64,000 bases of DNA from CAZUXY01 sp964624235 (GCA_964624235.1 CAZUXY010000004.1:39041-103040); one strand, 5' to 3'; counted from the stretch's first letter, positions 26,854 through 36,163 are shown. Made by a program: numbers and translations. Notes: generated by a model not told the origin, from the sequence alone.

Positions 26854-28015
26854 ACGGGGATACTTCGGCCCTTACGGGGGCCGGTTTGTTCCAGAGACAC
26901 TCATCAACGCGCTCTCGGCGCTGGTAGAATCGTATAAGGTTTTCAAAACCGACACCGGCATGAAGCGCGAGCTTTCCCGGCTTCTCGCGCATTACGCCGG
27001 CAGGCCCACACCGGTATATCACGCGCAAAGGCTATCCAGTGAGATCGGCGCCGGGATATACCTGAAGAGGGAGGACCTGTTGCATACCGGCGCGCACAAG
27101 CTTAACAATACACTGGGACAGATACTGCTGGCCCGTTTCATGAAGAAAAAACGCATTATCGCCGAGACCGGCGCCGGCCAGCACGGCGTCGCCACCGCCA
27201 CGGTATGCGCCCTCATGGGAATGGAATGCGTGGTGTACATGGGAGAGGAAGACATGGCCCGGCAGGAACCCAACGTGAAGAGAATGAAGCTGCTGGGCGC
27301 ACAGGTGGTGCCGGTGCTCACGGGCAGCCGTACGCTGAAAGACGCCATGAACGAGGCCCTCAAGGACTGGGTGAAAAACGTGCAGACCACCCATTATCTT
27401 CTGGGTTCAGTGGGAGGTCCACACCCCTTCCCCATGATCGTGAGGGACTTCCAGTCTATCATAGGGAAGGAGGCGCGCGGGCAGTTCAGGAAACTAGCCG
27501 GTTCGGATCCGGATTACGTGGTGGCCTGCGTCGGAGGAGGGAGTAACGCGATGGGCATCTTTTCGGGCTTCAGGGACCTTGAACACACGGTGCTCATAGG
27601 TGTCGAGGCCGGCGGGCGCTCCATGAGGCCGGGCGACCACTGCGCCACGCTCGGCAGGGGCAGGCCCGGCATACTGCACGGTTCGCTCAGTTATGTGTTG
27701 CAGACCGCCGACGGACAGATCGCCGATGTGCATTCGATATCGGCCGGGCTGGATTATCCCGGTGTGGGCCCGGAACACAGTTATTTCAAGGACGGTAAAA
27801 TCGCCGAGTACGGGAGCTGCGGTGATAAAGAAGCCCTGGCCGCCTGTCTCGCCCTTACACGTAAAGAAGGGATCCTCCCGGCACTGGAGTCGAGCCATGC
27901 ACTGGGATACGTACTCAACAACAAAAAGCGTTTCGCCGGCAGAAAGGTGCTCATCAATCTCTCCGGCAGGGGCGACAAAGACCTCGGTATACTGATAAAG
28001 GAGATGGCGCTATGA
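26834..28015 (+). CDS. trpB: tryptophan synthase beta chain
   Basis: 393 residues, TrpB1 type. Contains GYFGPYGGRFVPETL, the PLP lysine in HTGAHKLNNTLGQ, ETGAGQHGVATATVCALMGM, GSVGGPHPFP, the phosphate loop CVGGGSNAMG and LDYPGVGPEHSYFKDG. It condenses indole with serine. Overlaps trpF by 20 bases; AAGGAG lies before its ATG. Confidence 0.97.
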   Translation: MSRLPDKRGYFGPYGGRFVPETLINALSALVESYKVFKTDTGMKRELSRLLAHYAGRPTPVYHAQRLSSEIGAGIYLKREDLLHTGAHKLNNTLGQILLARFMKKKRIIAETGAGQHGVATATVCALMGMECVVYMGEEDMARQEPNVKRMKLLGAQVVPVLTGSRTLKDAMNEALKDWVKNVQTTHYLLGSVGGPHPFPMIVRDFQSIIGKEARGQFRKLAGSDPDYVVACVGGGSNAMGIFSGFRDLEHTVLIGVEAGGRSMRPGDHCATLGRGRPGILHGSLSYVLQTADGQIADVHSISAGLDYPGVGPEHSYFKDGKIAEYGSCGDKEALAACLALTRKEGILPALESSHALGYVLNNKKRFAGRKVLINLSGRGDKDLGILIKEMAL

Positions 28016-28740
28016 AAACCAACGGGTTGTACCTCGTCGCCCACTATCCCGATCCCGACACGTTCCACGAAGCGGCACTGGAGGGTCTGAAACGCTTCCA
28101 GTTTCTGGAGATCGGCATCCCCTTTTCCGATCCCGTTGCCGACGGACCGGTGATAGCCGACGCGGCTCATTGTGTATTACGGAACGGGTTCTCGCTTTCA
28201 GGCGTCATGGAGAGTACGGCACTGCTGCGCAGGGAAGCGGGCAGTGATAAAAAAATCTATTTCATGACCTATGCCAACGTGGTGTACAACCGGGGCATAG
28301 ACACCTTCGCCCGGATGTGCCGCGGGGCCGGTGTGAACGGACTCATAATTCCTGACGTGCCGTGGGCGGAAAGCGGGCCCTTCAGGAAGGCCCTGCGCAG
28401 GCACGCACTGGAGTACATCCACTTCGTAACGCCCGAGAACACCTCTGAACAGATTATCTCCATCGCCCGGAACGCCGTGGGTTTCCTCTACTTCATAGCG
28501 ATCAGGGGAATAACAGGCGGTTCCCTTACGCTGGACCGCGTGACCATGAGCAAGATCGCGCTGGCGCGCACACACAGCAAGGTGCCCGTAGTGCTGGGAT
28601 TCGGCGTCAGGGACCGTTCCGGGATAGCGACCGCGGAGCGGAGCGCCGACGGGTTCATCATGGGGACCCGTTTCATCGAAGCCCTGCGTGAGGGAGGTCT
28701 CAATGGGTTCAGGAACGTGATAAAGGAAATATTCCGGTAA
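28012..28740 (+). CDS. trpA: tryptophan synthase alpha chain
   Basis: 242 residues, shorter than the usual ~268 mainly at the N-terminus. The catalytic Glu and Asp lie in FLEIGIPFSDPVADGPVIAD; also IIPDVPWAES, FIAIRGITGG and VVLGFGVRDR. It cleaves indole-3-glycerol phosphate and channels indole to TrpB. Overlaps trpB by four bases. Last gene of the operon. Confidence 0.95.
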   Translation: MKTNGLYLVAHYPDPDTFHEAALEGLKRFQFLEIGIPFSDPVADGPVIADAAHCVLRNGFSLSGVMESTALLRREAGSDKKIYFMTYANVVYNRGIDTFARMCRGAGVNGLIIPDVPWAESGPFRKALRRHALEYIHFVTPENTSEQIISIARNAVGFLYFIAIRGITGGSLTLDRVTMSKIALARTHSKVPVVLGFGVRDRSGIATAERSADGFIMGTRFIEALREGGLNGFRNVIKEIFR

Positions 28741-28945
28741 TCAGCTATCGGGACACCACTGCATGGATTTACTGATGTGCCGGAAACCGGGTTCAGACAA
28801 TCCGCTTCGGCGAAAGTCACGCAATCCATGTCGTTGTGCCTTCGTGCCTCTGCGGCGGTATTTTACCGTTTTTAAAATATAATTGACGTATTTCTTCGCC
28901 GGGGCAATCCTCTTAAACGAGAACCACTGTTGCAAAGGAGCGGTC
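28741..28945. other. intergenic gap after trpA
   Basis: 205 bases without a supported gene. It contains a G/C-rich stretch around 28825-28856 (TTGTGCCTTCGTGCCTCTG) that reads like a dispersed intergenic repeat, and no clear trp terminator. Confidence 0.4.
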
Positions 28946-29515
28946 ATGAACACCGGAGAAGTAAACGTAGGAGAAAAGATCAAGGAAATCCGCGAGTCCA
29001 AAGGCCTGTCGCTGCAGGACCTTGCCTCGAAAACCGGGTTTTCCACGGCATACCTCTCGCAGCTGGAGAACCATCTGATCTCGCCGCCCCTGGGGGCCAT
29101 TATAAAAATAGCCAACTCCATGGATGTGGAAATGGGCACCCTCTTCAGCCAGGCGGGCAAGGCCCCCTTTACCATCGTGAGGAAAGACGAACGGACACCT
29201 ACTTCCCGTGTCGCCTCGAAAGAGGGAGTGCGGTACGGATACTCCTACGAGTCCCTCGCCCCGGACAAGATCAACCGCAGGATGGAACCTTTTATCGTCA
29301 CCCTGGAACCGACCGAGAAAAAGAGCATGCCGTACAATCATGAGGGTGAGGAATTCCTTTTCGTCCTCGAGGGCAAAATCGAGGTGCAACTGGGGAGCTA
29401 TTCGGATATCCTGGAACCCGGCGACAGTATTTATTACGATTCAACCACACCGCACCGTGTCGCCTGCACGGAAAACGCCCCCGCCAGGATCCTTGCGGTC
29501 ATCTATACCTCATAG
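28946..29515 (+). CDS. XRE-cupin transcriptional regulator
   Basis: 189 residues. Residues ~8-62 form a Cro/CI helix-turn-helix (IKEIRESKGLSLQDLASKTG, STAYLSQLENHLISPPL). Residues ~110-185 form a cupin with the two motifs PYNHEGEEFLFVLEGKIEVQ and LEPGDSIYYDSTTPHRV. Such regulators bind a small molecule or metal in the cupin and control metabolic or uptake genes. Start ATG at 28946 has AAGGAG upstream. It follows trpA by 205 bases and may be transcribed separately. Ligand unknown. Confidence 0.9.
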   Translation: MNTGEVNVGEKIKEIRESKGLSLQDLASKTGFSTAYLSQLENHLISPPLGAIIKIANSMDVEMGTLFSQAGKAPFTIVRKDERTPTSRVASKEGVRYGYSYESLAPDKINRRMEPFIVTLEPTEKKSMPYNHEGEEFLFVLEGKIEVQLGSYSDILEPGDSIYYDSTTPHRVACTENAPARILAVIYTS

Positions 29516-29842
29516 CGGCAGCCGCCGGACATGAGGATGAACCGGCCGTATACTTATCCACCCCTGGCGTCGCCGAATACTTCGGCACCCTGCGTGGATT
29601 CGGTTAACCTGATACAAAACCGTCCTTTAATATACACCGGTAAGGACAGAAATTGGGTTGAAATTCCAGGTTCTCGCATTATATATTGTCCCTATGCTGC
29701 CACCATAAAAGAACCGGATTACATTCCACGGTTTCGTTCCCTATTACATCATTGAACAGGGCTTTTATACACACTAACGTAACAGGAAAATTTTTTAAAA
29801 AACTGTTTGACTAAAATCCCGTATGGCAATGGTTCATCACAT
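29516..29842. promoter_or_regulatory. purF upstream region with candidate promoter
   Basis: About 330 bases without a gene. A candidate sigma-70 promoter is TTGAAA (29658-29663), an 18-base spacer, and TATATT (29682-29687). It would give a ~150-base leader before purF. No purine riboswitch fold could be recognised. Confidence 0.45.
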
Positions 29843-31294
29843 ATGAAAACCTGCAACCGAGTATGCGTGAATGGAGACAGGCGTCCGAAGGAGGAATGCG
29901 GCGTCTTCGGAATATACGGCACCGAAATGGCCGCAAACCTCGCCTACCTGGGGTTGTACGCACTGCAGCACCGGGGACAGGAATCGGCCGGAATCGCCAC
30001 CTCGGACGGCCATCACATCTATCGTTATGCCGGAATGGGAAAGGTTGTCGAGATATTCAGAGAAGGCCAGATCGACAGCCTCAAAGGCCATATGGCCATA
30101 GCACACAACCGGTACTCCACTACCGGTTCTTCTTTTCTCAGGAACGCGCAGCCTTTAAGGGCCGATTCCATTCTGGGGCCCATCATCCTCTCTCATAACG
30201 GCAACCTGGTCAATGCCGCCACGGTTCGTTACGCCCTCGAGAAGGAGGGTACCATATTCCAGACCTCCATCGATTCCGAGGTGATCGTCCACCTGATGGC
30301 GCGCTCGGGCATCAGCGATTTCCTTGAGGCGCTCATCCACGCGCTCAAGACGATTCGCGGGGCGTATTCACTGCTGGTAATGAACAAGAACCATCTTTAC
30401 GCGGTAAGGGACCCCTACGGCTTCAGGCCGCTGGTGCTGGGAAAAATAAAGGACGCCTACGTGGTCGCGTCGGAGACCTGCGCTTTTGATATCATAGACG
30501 CCGAGTACATAAGGGAGGTGGAGCCCGGCGAACTGCTGGAAATATCTCCCAACGGTCTTAAATCATATTATCCCTTTGAACGGCAGAAGCAGTCACTCTG
30601 TGTTTTCGAATACATTTATTTTTCTCGCCCCGATTCCATCATCTTCGGCAATTCGGTGCACGACATGCGTATTCAACTGGGCAGCATGCTGTCCCGGCAG
30701 GCCCCGGTCAAAGCGGACATCGTGGTTCCCATTCCCGACTCCTCGATCGACGCCACCATCGGCTACTCCCGGGAATCGGGAATTCCCTATGATATGGGGA
30801 TGATCCGCAGCCATTATATAGGCCGTACCTTTATCGAGCCTTCACAGAGCATCCGCGACTTCGGCGCGAAGATCAAGTACAACGTGGTGCGTTCCGTGGT
30901 TAACGGCAAGAGGATCATTGTGGTGGACGATTCGATCATGCGCGGCACCACCATGCGCAAGATCATAAAGATGTTCCGCCTCCGCGGCGCGAAGGAAATC
31001 CACATACGCATCTCGGCGCCGCCGACGACACATCCCTGTTTTTACGGAATCGATATCCCCACACGCTCCGAGCTCATCGCGGCCACTCACACCCTGGAGG
31101 AGATCCGCAAGTACCTGCGTGTCGAATCGATAGAATATCTGACAGTGGAAAGCCTGCTGGCGGCGATCAACCGCCCCGACATGCATTTCTGCACCGCCTG
31201 CTTCGACGGGAACTACCCGGTGGAATTCGAACAGAACACCGAAGATACTCAGAAATATCTTTTCGAGGACCTGGCGGTAAGCGAATACTGGTAG
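29843..31294 (+). CDS. purF: amidophosphoribosyltransferase
   Basis: 483 residues. After a short propeptide the N-terminal nucleophile is Cys19 in E-E-C-G-V-F-G-I-Y-G, so the first 18 residues are probably removed. Ntn-hydrolase motifs YALQHRGQESAGIA, IAHNRYSTTGSS and ILSHNGNLVNA are present. The PRTase loop is VDDSIMRGTTMRKIIKMFR. Cys pairs near the end (CFYGID, CTACFDGNYP) resemble the Fe-S ligands of Bacillus-type enzymes. It makes phosphoribosylamine, the first purine step. Start chosen at the ATG at 29843; a TTG at 29807 is in frame but less likely. Confidence 0.95.
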   Translation: MKTCNRVCVNGDRRPKEECGVFGIYGTEMAANLAYLGLYALQHRGQESAGIATSDGHHIYRYAGMGKVVEIFREGQIDSLKGHMAIAHNRYSTTGSSFLRNAQPLRADSILGPIILSHNGNLVNAATVRYALEKEGTIFQTSIDSEVIVHLMARSGISDFLEALIHALKTIRGAYSLLVMNKNHLYAVRDPYGFRPLVLGKIKDAYVVASETCAFDIIDAEYIREVEPGELLEISPNGLKSYYPFERQKQSLCVFEYIYFSRPDSIIFGNSVHDMRIQLGSMLSRQAPVKADIVVPIPDSSIDATIGYSRESGIPYDMGMIRSHYIGRTFIEPSQSIRDFGAKIKYNVVRSVVNGKRIIVVDDSIMRGTTMRKIIKMFRLRGAKEIHIRISAPPTTHPCFYGIDIPTRSELIAATHTLEEIRKYLRVESIEYLTVESLLAAINRPDMHFCTACFDGNYPVEFEQNTEDTQKYLFEDLAVSEYW

Positions 31295-31577
31295 GACGGT
31301 GTGAGATCAATCGGCCGTGTACGGATATTGACCGCCAGGGACGTTTTTACCTGCGCGGGTATTGCGGTATTGTACCCCTGAAGGACAGGGGAAAACCCGA
31401 TATGCCGGCCTTTAAAGTTAATCGAAACACGAACGCGACAACCGGCAATAAAGACTATCGCAATCTTATTGCGAAAGAAAAAATCTTCAATAATTATTCC
31501 CTTAAACCATGAGGATTTCTTTACAGTCCCTGAAAAAAATGTTTACATGAAGTATTATTTAAACTATCGGGTAATTC
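31295..31577. other. intergenic region after purF
   Basis: 283 bases, no gene supported. It holds a 7-pair perfect inverted repeat TCGCAAT/ATTGCGA at 31458-31474 with a three-base loop, which has no T run on the plus strand. Confidence 0.4.
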
Positions 31578-32249
31578 ATGAATACTCGGTATCAGACCCT
31601 TGCCGCTGTTATTATCCTCTTGATGATGCCCGTCGCAGCAGGATACGCTCAAACACCCGGTACCGCCGCGAAGAAGGAGCCGGGTAAAAATGGCCAGGTG
31701 GTGACCATCCCGCCCCAGAAAAAATCCGATACCGAAACGGATGCGGAAAAACCGGCGCGGCATCATGCCGCCTCTTTTCTTATAACCATCGATACATCGT
31801 TCAACACGAAAGACCTTTTTCTGGGGGCCGGTTTCGGCGCAAATCTGTTCAAGCGGTTCCCTCTCTATCTGAACCTTGTGTTTTACGGCAGGCCCTACAA
31901 AAAATCCGTGTATATTGAAGAAGACACCAACCGGTACTACCAGTATAAAGAATACCGGTTCGTGGCCGGTCTCTCTCTCGACAAACCCGTTACCCTTATA
32001 CGGGGCAACTCAACGACGCTGGGCTTTTTCCTTTCTGCCGGTTACGGCGGCACCTTCGGCGACCTGGCAGGGTCTACCCGGCGACCCGAAGAGGGATATC
32101 TCTGGTTCGGGTCAGCCGGACTGCAGATGGAAAAATGGAACGCGGTGATGTACAGAATAGGTTACCAGTATATGCCCATACCGGTCTCTCCCGACCACCG
32201 GGCGTATCTGTCGGTTTCGTATCTTTTCGGCAGGAGGGGCGCACCGTGA
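31578..32249 (+). CDS. secreted, probably outer-membrane beta-barrel protein
   Basis: 223 residues. Residues 1-24 are a signal peptide (hydrophobic VIILLMMPVAAG, cleavage near GYA-Q). A Lys/Pro-rich linker of ~40 residues follows. From ~68 on, alternating strands appear (FLITIDTSFNTKDLFLGAGF, FPLYLNLVFYGRP, YRFVAGLSLDKPV, YRIGYQYMPIPV), ending in SVSYLFG. This looks like a small 8-stranded barrel. Its stop codon overlaps the start of the lipoprotein gene (GTGA), so the two are coupled. No specific family recognised. Confidence 0.75.
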   Translation: MNTRYQTLAAVIILLMMPVAAGYAQTPGTAAKKEPGKNGQVVTIPPQKKSDTETDAEKPARHHAASFLITIDTSFNTKDLFLGAGFGANLFKRFPLYLNLVFYGRPYKKSVYIEEDTNRYYQYKEYRFVAGLSLDKPVTLIRGNSTTLGFFLSAGYGGTFGDLAGSTRRPEEGYLWFGSAGLQMEKWNAVMYRIGYQYMPIPVSPDHRAYLSVSYLFGRRGAP

Positions 32250-33031
32250 GCGTTATGATGAAAAAATCAGGCCGCAGGGTGCTGTTCCTGATCCTGACCT
32301 GTGTCCTTTTGCTGTCACTTACGGGGTGCGTGACCGAGGAGGATGGTGAAGAGGACTGCACCCCCCGGCCCTGGAGCTGTCAGGAGACTCCCCATACCGA
32401 GGGGACCTTTACCGCCCACGTAACCATCAATGCCGAGAACCCGTCGGTGACACTGAAAATTTATCGCGGGGATATCGAGGACAACGATCTCATTCACACA
32501 GAGATTCTTAACAGTGAGGTGTACAGCACCACCCTGCCCCTGGGTGATTATTCGGCTTCAGTTGACTACAAGTACGGAAAGTATATCGTCACGGCGGTCG
32601 ACGGCGATTCGATATCGACTTCAAGTACGGATTACTGTGAAGGTCCCTGTTACGATCTGGAAAACGCCGACCTGGACGTCACTTTCGACGAGGCAGCCTT
32701 CAAGGACTTTCTGAGAGGCAACAGCGATGAGTGTTTTATCGCCACCGCGGCACACGGCTCACGCTACGCAGGGGACGTGGCGGTATTGAGGGAATTTCGC
32801 GACCGGGTGTTACTGAAATCTGAAATCGGCAGAACGGCGGTACGGGCGTATTACCGTCACTCCCCGCCTGTCGCCCGAATCATAGAAAACAGCGCGGCAT
32901 TGCAGTTCCTTGTACGCATATTCCTGAAACCCGTGGTTCTCGTCATCCGATACCCCCTGCATGCGGTTTTTCTGGTCATTGCCGCCTGTGCAGGAGGACT
33001 CTTCTGGCAGAGGAGAAGTCGAAACAGCTGA
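32246..33031 (+). CDS. lipoprotein with C-terminal CFI-box (CFI-box-CTERM) domain
   Basis: 261 residues. GTG start at 32246 with CAGGAGG eight bases upstream, overlapping the previous stop. The signal sequence ends in the lipobox L-T-G-C at ~25-30. The middle is a beta-rich domain (TFTAHVTINAENPSVTLKIY). The C-terminus has the CFIATAAHGSRYAGDVAVLR box followed by LREFRD..L, AYYRHSPPVARII, then a membrane helix and Arg-rich tail. The CFI-box architecture is a known C-terminal module of surface proteins, with proposed but unproven sorting or processing function. An ATG at 32255 is an alternative start. Confidence 0.82.
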   Translation: MSVMMKKSGRRVLFLILTCVLLLSLTGCVTEEDGEEDCTPRPWSCQETPHTEGTFTAHVTINAENPSVTLKIYRGDIEDNDLIHTEILNSEVYSTTLPLGDYSASVDYKYGKYIVTAVDGDSISTSSTDYCEGPCYDLENADLDVTFDEAAFKDFLRGNSDECFIATAAHGSRYAGDVAVLREFRDRVLLKSEIGRTAVRAYYRHSPPVARIIENSAALQFLVRIFLKPVVLVIRYPLHAVFLVIAACAGGLFWQRRSRNS

Positions 33032-33069
33032 TTCGTCGTATTCCGTGGCATAATTACGGCTAAAAATAC

Positions 33070-33098
33070 TTGACAACCATTACTGTTACTTCATTTTG
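33070..33098 (+). promoter_or_regulatory. probable promoter of tRNA-Trp
   Basis: Perfect TTGACA at 33070-33075, about 35 bases before the tRNA. The -10 around 33093-33098 (ATTTTG) is weak. Position and the perfect -35 make it the likely promoter. Confidence 0.45.
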
Positions 33099-33109
33099 TT
33101 AGAGCGTAC

Positions 33110-33182
33110 AGGTCACTAGCTCAACTGGTAGAGCATCGGTCTCCAAAACCGAGGGTTGCGGGTTCGATTCCTGCGTGGCCTG
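33110..33182 (+). tRNA. tRNA-Trp (anticodon CCA)
   Basis: 73-base cloverleaf. Acceptor AGGTCAC (33110-33116) pairs with GTGGCCT (33175-33181), discriminator G. Anticodon stem TCGGT/ACCGA with loop CTCCAAA (CCA at 34-36). T arm GCGGG-TTCGATT-CCTGC. The 3' CCA is not encoded. It decodes the UGG codons that the trp leader at 22235-22246 senses. Confidence 0.97.
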
Positions 33183-33185
33183 CAT

Positions 33186-33220
33186 GAAGCCCCTGGATGA
33201 TCCAGGGGCTTCCTTTGTCT
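33186..33220 (+). terminator. terminator of tRNA-Trp
   Basis: Perfect 12-pair hairpin GAAGCCCCTGGA (33186-33197) / TCCAGGGGCTTC (33201-33212) with a three-base loop, followed by CTTTGTCTGTT. It lies three bases after the tRNA. Confidence 0.75.
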
Positions 33221-33665
33221 GTTGGAAGCCTTCGACTACTCACTGGAATCCCGGCAACATATCATTGTTTTTCGTTTCTCTGTCCTCCTCCTTCCTGATG
33301 GGAACTTGTGCACGGTCACAAGCAACATGGGACGTTTTACATAAGTGCAAATCCAAGAAGCACAATCGGGTTCGAGATGAAGAGGGAATGTTTTACCCTT
33401 CACACCGGAAAGTGATCAGAAAGTCAGGGAAGGCACGGGTATCTGTCGATGATAACGAAACCGCTGCAATCGATTCATGGTTTGAGCTGAAAGAGAACAA
33501 ATACCGGGAGAATAAAAAATATCTTTACCGGTACCTGTCCAGACAACCACAGGGTGAAGGTAGAGGTAGTTCCGAGAAAATCCCCCGAACAGGGGAAGTA
33601 CGTTCAGTATACCGGTCCTGGTCACAGCGAAGAAGATGACGTTCGATGGGAACAAAGACACGGCT
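33213..33665. other. gene-poor stretch between tRNA-Trp and tetR
   Basis: About 450 bases. A 154-codon plus-strand frame crosses it but begins inside the tRNA and lacks any domain, ribosome-binding site or conserved pattern. Nothing else is seen. Confidence 0.5.
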
Positions 33666-34328
33666 TCAGGTGCATATCGACTCTGCGACCATGTGCTCGA
33701 AAAACTCCAGGGTGGCCTTGAGGCGCGGGACGTCGATGCGTCCCCTTGACTTGGTATCCTCAACCCGGATGATTCCCAGCAACCCTCCCCAGATCGTATC
33801 GACTACATGAAAGGGGTTGCCCGGCTTTAAAAGCTCCTGTTTCATGGCCTCCGTTATGATATTGCGTCCAATCGAGAAATTCAAACGCCCCCTGGTGAAA
33901 AGGGTATCCCTTACCTTTTCATCCAGTTCCCATACCATGCCGGTATGCTGAAACAGATGGAGAATGTTGAAAGAATCCGGGTCCTTGAGGTAGCATTCCT
34001 CTATCCCATGGAAATAATCATGGAACAGGTCTGCACCGGACTTGTATCCCCCCTCCTTCAACTTTGCTTCAATGGCTTTAAACCGGGCCAGGGTCTCGTC
34101 CAGCACCGGCAGCATGAGGCTGAAGTACAGGTCGTCCTTGGATTTGAAGTGTTTGTAGATCAGGGGTTTGCTCATGCCGGCTTCAAGTGCGATATCATCC
34201 ATGGTGGACTTCAGATATCCATTGGCGTAGAAGACCTTCTGAGCGGCCTTGAGAATAAGACGCACCCTGTGACGTTCCTCTTTCAGCTTGCGGTCGCGAA
34301 TCGCCTGTTTTATATCCCTGGCAGTCAA
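33666..34328 (-). CDS. TetR-family transcriptional regulator
   Basis: 220 residues. N-terminal helix-turn-helix ILKAAQKVFYANGYLKSTMD, DIALEAGMSKPLIYKHFKSK. The C-terminal ligand domain (~80-215) is helical and typical of acyl-CoA or fatty-acid responsive members, but the ligand is not visible. Start is TTG at 34328 with GAGGG upstream; a later ATG would cut into the DNA-binding domain. It follows the acyl-CoA ligase and crotonase genes on the same strand and probably represses them. A palindrome TACCA-N4-TGGTA lies just upstream. Confidence 0.9.
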   Translation of the reverse strand: MTARDIKQAIRDRKLKEERHRVRLILKAAQKVFYANGYLKSTMDDIALEAGMSKPLIYKHFKSKDDLYFSLMLPVLDETLARFKAIEAKLKEGGYKSGADLFHDYFHGIEECYLKDPDSFNILHLFQHTGMVWELDEKVRDTLFTRGRLNFSIGRNIITEAMKQELLKPGNPFHVVDTIWGGLLGIIRVEDTKSRGRIDVPRLKATLEFFEHMVAESICT

Positions 34329-34353
34329 TAGACCCTCGTTTTGTTCATAACAC

Positions 34354-34367
34354 TACCAAAACTGGTA
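34354..34367. promoter_or_regulatory. palindromic operator candidate before tetR
   Basis: TACCAAAACTGGTA, arms TACCA/TGGTA with a four-base centre, 26 bases before the tetR start codon. A good candidate for TetR autoregulation; no second copy was found in front of the crotonase gene. Confidence 0.45.
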
Positions 34368-34405
34368 TTTAGTTCTCAAGCACAAATAATCTTTTGCAGA
34401 TGGCT

Positions 34406-36082
34406 CTATTTCCCGGCCCTTTTCTTCATCTCCATTTCCCTGAGTTCCCTTCGCAGCACCTTCCCGATGATGCTCTTGGGCAGGCTGTCCATGAACTCCA
34501 CCATTTTAGGAACCTTGTAAGGGGCAAGTTTCTCCCTGCAAAAAGCTATGATCTCATCCTCGGTGAGCGACTCGCCCGCTTTCGGAACTATGAATACCTT
34601 TACCGTCTCACCCCGGTAGGGATCCGGCACGCCGATTGTACATGCCTCCTGGATCCTGGGATGTTCGTAGAGAACTTCGTCAATATCACGGGGATAGATA
34701 TTGAAGCCGGAGGCGATAATCATATCCTTCTTGCGGTCGACAATGTAGAGATAACCTTCCTCGTCCATATAACCTATATCGCCGCTGTGGAACCAGCCTC
34801 CCTTTAATGCCTCTTTGGTCTCCCGTTCTTTCTTGTAATAGCCCTTCATCATCTGCGGGCCCTTCACGAGAACCTCACCGGGCTCTCCCTGGGGCATTTC
34901 CTTTTCCCCTGTTTCCAGATCTACAATTTTACAGTCGGTGTCTGCGGAGGGAATACCGACACTGCCGGGCTTGCAGACTCCGCCCCAGGGATTTGCGTGG
35001 GTCAGCGGAGACATCTCCGACATGCCGTACACCTCGACAACCTGCGCCCCGACACGTTTCTCCCATTCATGTAGAGTCTCCACCGCGATCGGCGCGGCGG
35101 CGGATATGCAGCCCTTGATAAAGCCCAGCTTCTCTTTTGACGGCAGCTTGGGACTGTTGAGAAGACCTACGAACATCGTGGGTACCCCGCCGAAAACCGC
35201 GGGTTTGTACTTCTTGACAACGTCGATCAGTGCGTTCACCTCAGGTTTCGGGAGAAGTATGGCCGTGAATCCCCGGTAGACGCAGGTATTCATTTGCGGC
35301 GTGAATCCCGCCGCATGGAAAAATGGGAAGCTGGCAATGACATGTTCAGCTCCGTCATTCATGTTGTATAATAGATTTTTGAACTGCTGCACGTTCACGC
35401 TCAGATTGGCGTGCGTCAGCATGACCCCCTTGGACACACCGGTGGTTCCGCCGGTGAATATCAGCACCGCAAGATCGTCGAGACCCGCTTCGTTTTTCAA
35501 AGATGGAACTTTTTCATTGACCAGTTCCATGAATTCGATGACACCTTCGTCTTCCCGCTGCCTGTTCCGGTGGAGCTCCTTCTTCACAAAGGGAAAAAGC
35601 TGTTTTAAAGGGAATGGCAGGTAGTCCCTTATATGGCAGGAGACGATGTGCCTGATGCCGGTCTGCTTCTTCAGGGACATCATGCGCGGCACCAGCAGGT
35701 CCATGCAGATGGCCATCACCGAGTCGGAGTCCTTCAGCTGATATGCCATCTCCCTTTCCGTGTACAGCGGATTGTTCATCACCGCAACCGCGCCCAGGCG
35801 CCAGACGGCATAGGTGCCGATGACCATCTGGGGAATGTTGGGCAGGATCATTGCCACCTTGTCGCCCTTCCTGATACCGAGTTTCAACAGGGAAGCAGCG
35901 AAACGGTCCACCAGTTGGTCCAGCTCGCGGTAGCTGATCTTTTTCCCCATCAGTATAAGGGCCGGCACCTCAGGGTACCTCTGCGCCGTGCGGCTCAGGG
36001 CCTGCGGCATTGTCAGCTCTTCATATTTGATACTGGTCGCCACCTGCGGTGGATACGCCTTGTGCCATACCTTCTTGTCCAT
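34406..36082 (-). CDS. fadD: long-chain-fatty-acid--CoA ligase (FadD-type)
   Basis: 558 residues. ANL-superfamily motifs: AMP/ATP loop IFTGGTTGVSKGVMLTHANL, VEVYGMSEMSPLTHANPWGG, GGWFHSGDIGYMDEEGYLYI, DRKKDMIIASGFNIYPRDID, and the C-terminal catalytic Lys in PKSIIGKVLRRELR. It activates fatty acids to acyl-CoA through acyl-AMP. ATG start with GGAGGA upstream. Downstream of the crotonase gene and upstream of tetR: a compact fatty-acid operon. Substrate chain length cannot be told from sequence. Confidence 0.92.
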   Translation of the reverse strand: MDKKVWHKAYPPQVATSIKYEELTMPQALSRTAQRYPEVPALILMGKKISYRELDQLVDRFAASLLKLGIRKGDKVAMILPNIPQMVIGTYAVWRLGAVAVMNNPLYTEREMAYQLKDSDSVMAICMDLLVPRMMSLKKQTGIRHIVSCHIRDYLPFPLKQLFPFVKKELHRNRQREDEGVIEFMELVNEKVPSLKNEAGLDDLAVLIFTGGTTGVSKGVMLTHANLSVNVQQFKNLLYNMNDGAEHVIASFPFFHAAGFTPQMNTCVYRGFTAILLPKPEVNALIDVVKKYKPAVFGGVPTMFVGLLNSPKLPSKEKLGFIKGCISAAAPIAVETLHEWEKRVGAQVVEVYGMSEMSPLTHANPWGGVCKPGSVGIPSADTDCKIVDLETGEKEMPQGEPGEVLVKGPQMMKGYYKKERETKEALKGGWFHSGDIGYMDEEGYLYIVDRKKDMIIASGFNIYPRDIDEVLYEHPRIQEACTIGVPDPYRGETVKVFIVPKAGESLTEDEIIAFCREKLAPYKVPKMVEFMDSLPKSIIGKVLRRELREMEMKKRAGK

Positions 36083-36163
36083 CCCTGTCCTCCGTTTTTT
36101 ATTTCAGATAAAAATATCGAAACCCCCTGCGATATCATGGATGGTGAAACAGCGCATTGATCA

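Noticed and set aside
28883..28945. Longer start for the XRE-cupin regulator
   Set aside because: The extension has no conserved residues; AAGGAG precedes the ATG at 28946.
31458..31474. TCGCAAT/ATTGCGA inverted repeat as purF terminator
   Set aside because: Only seven A/T-rich pairs and no T run follows on the plus strand.
33175..33639. A 154-codon plus-strand frame
   Set aside because: Begins inside tRNA-Trp, crosses its terminator, and has no conserved segment.
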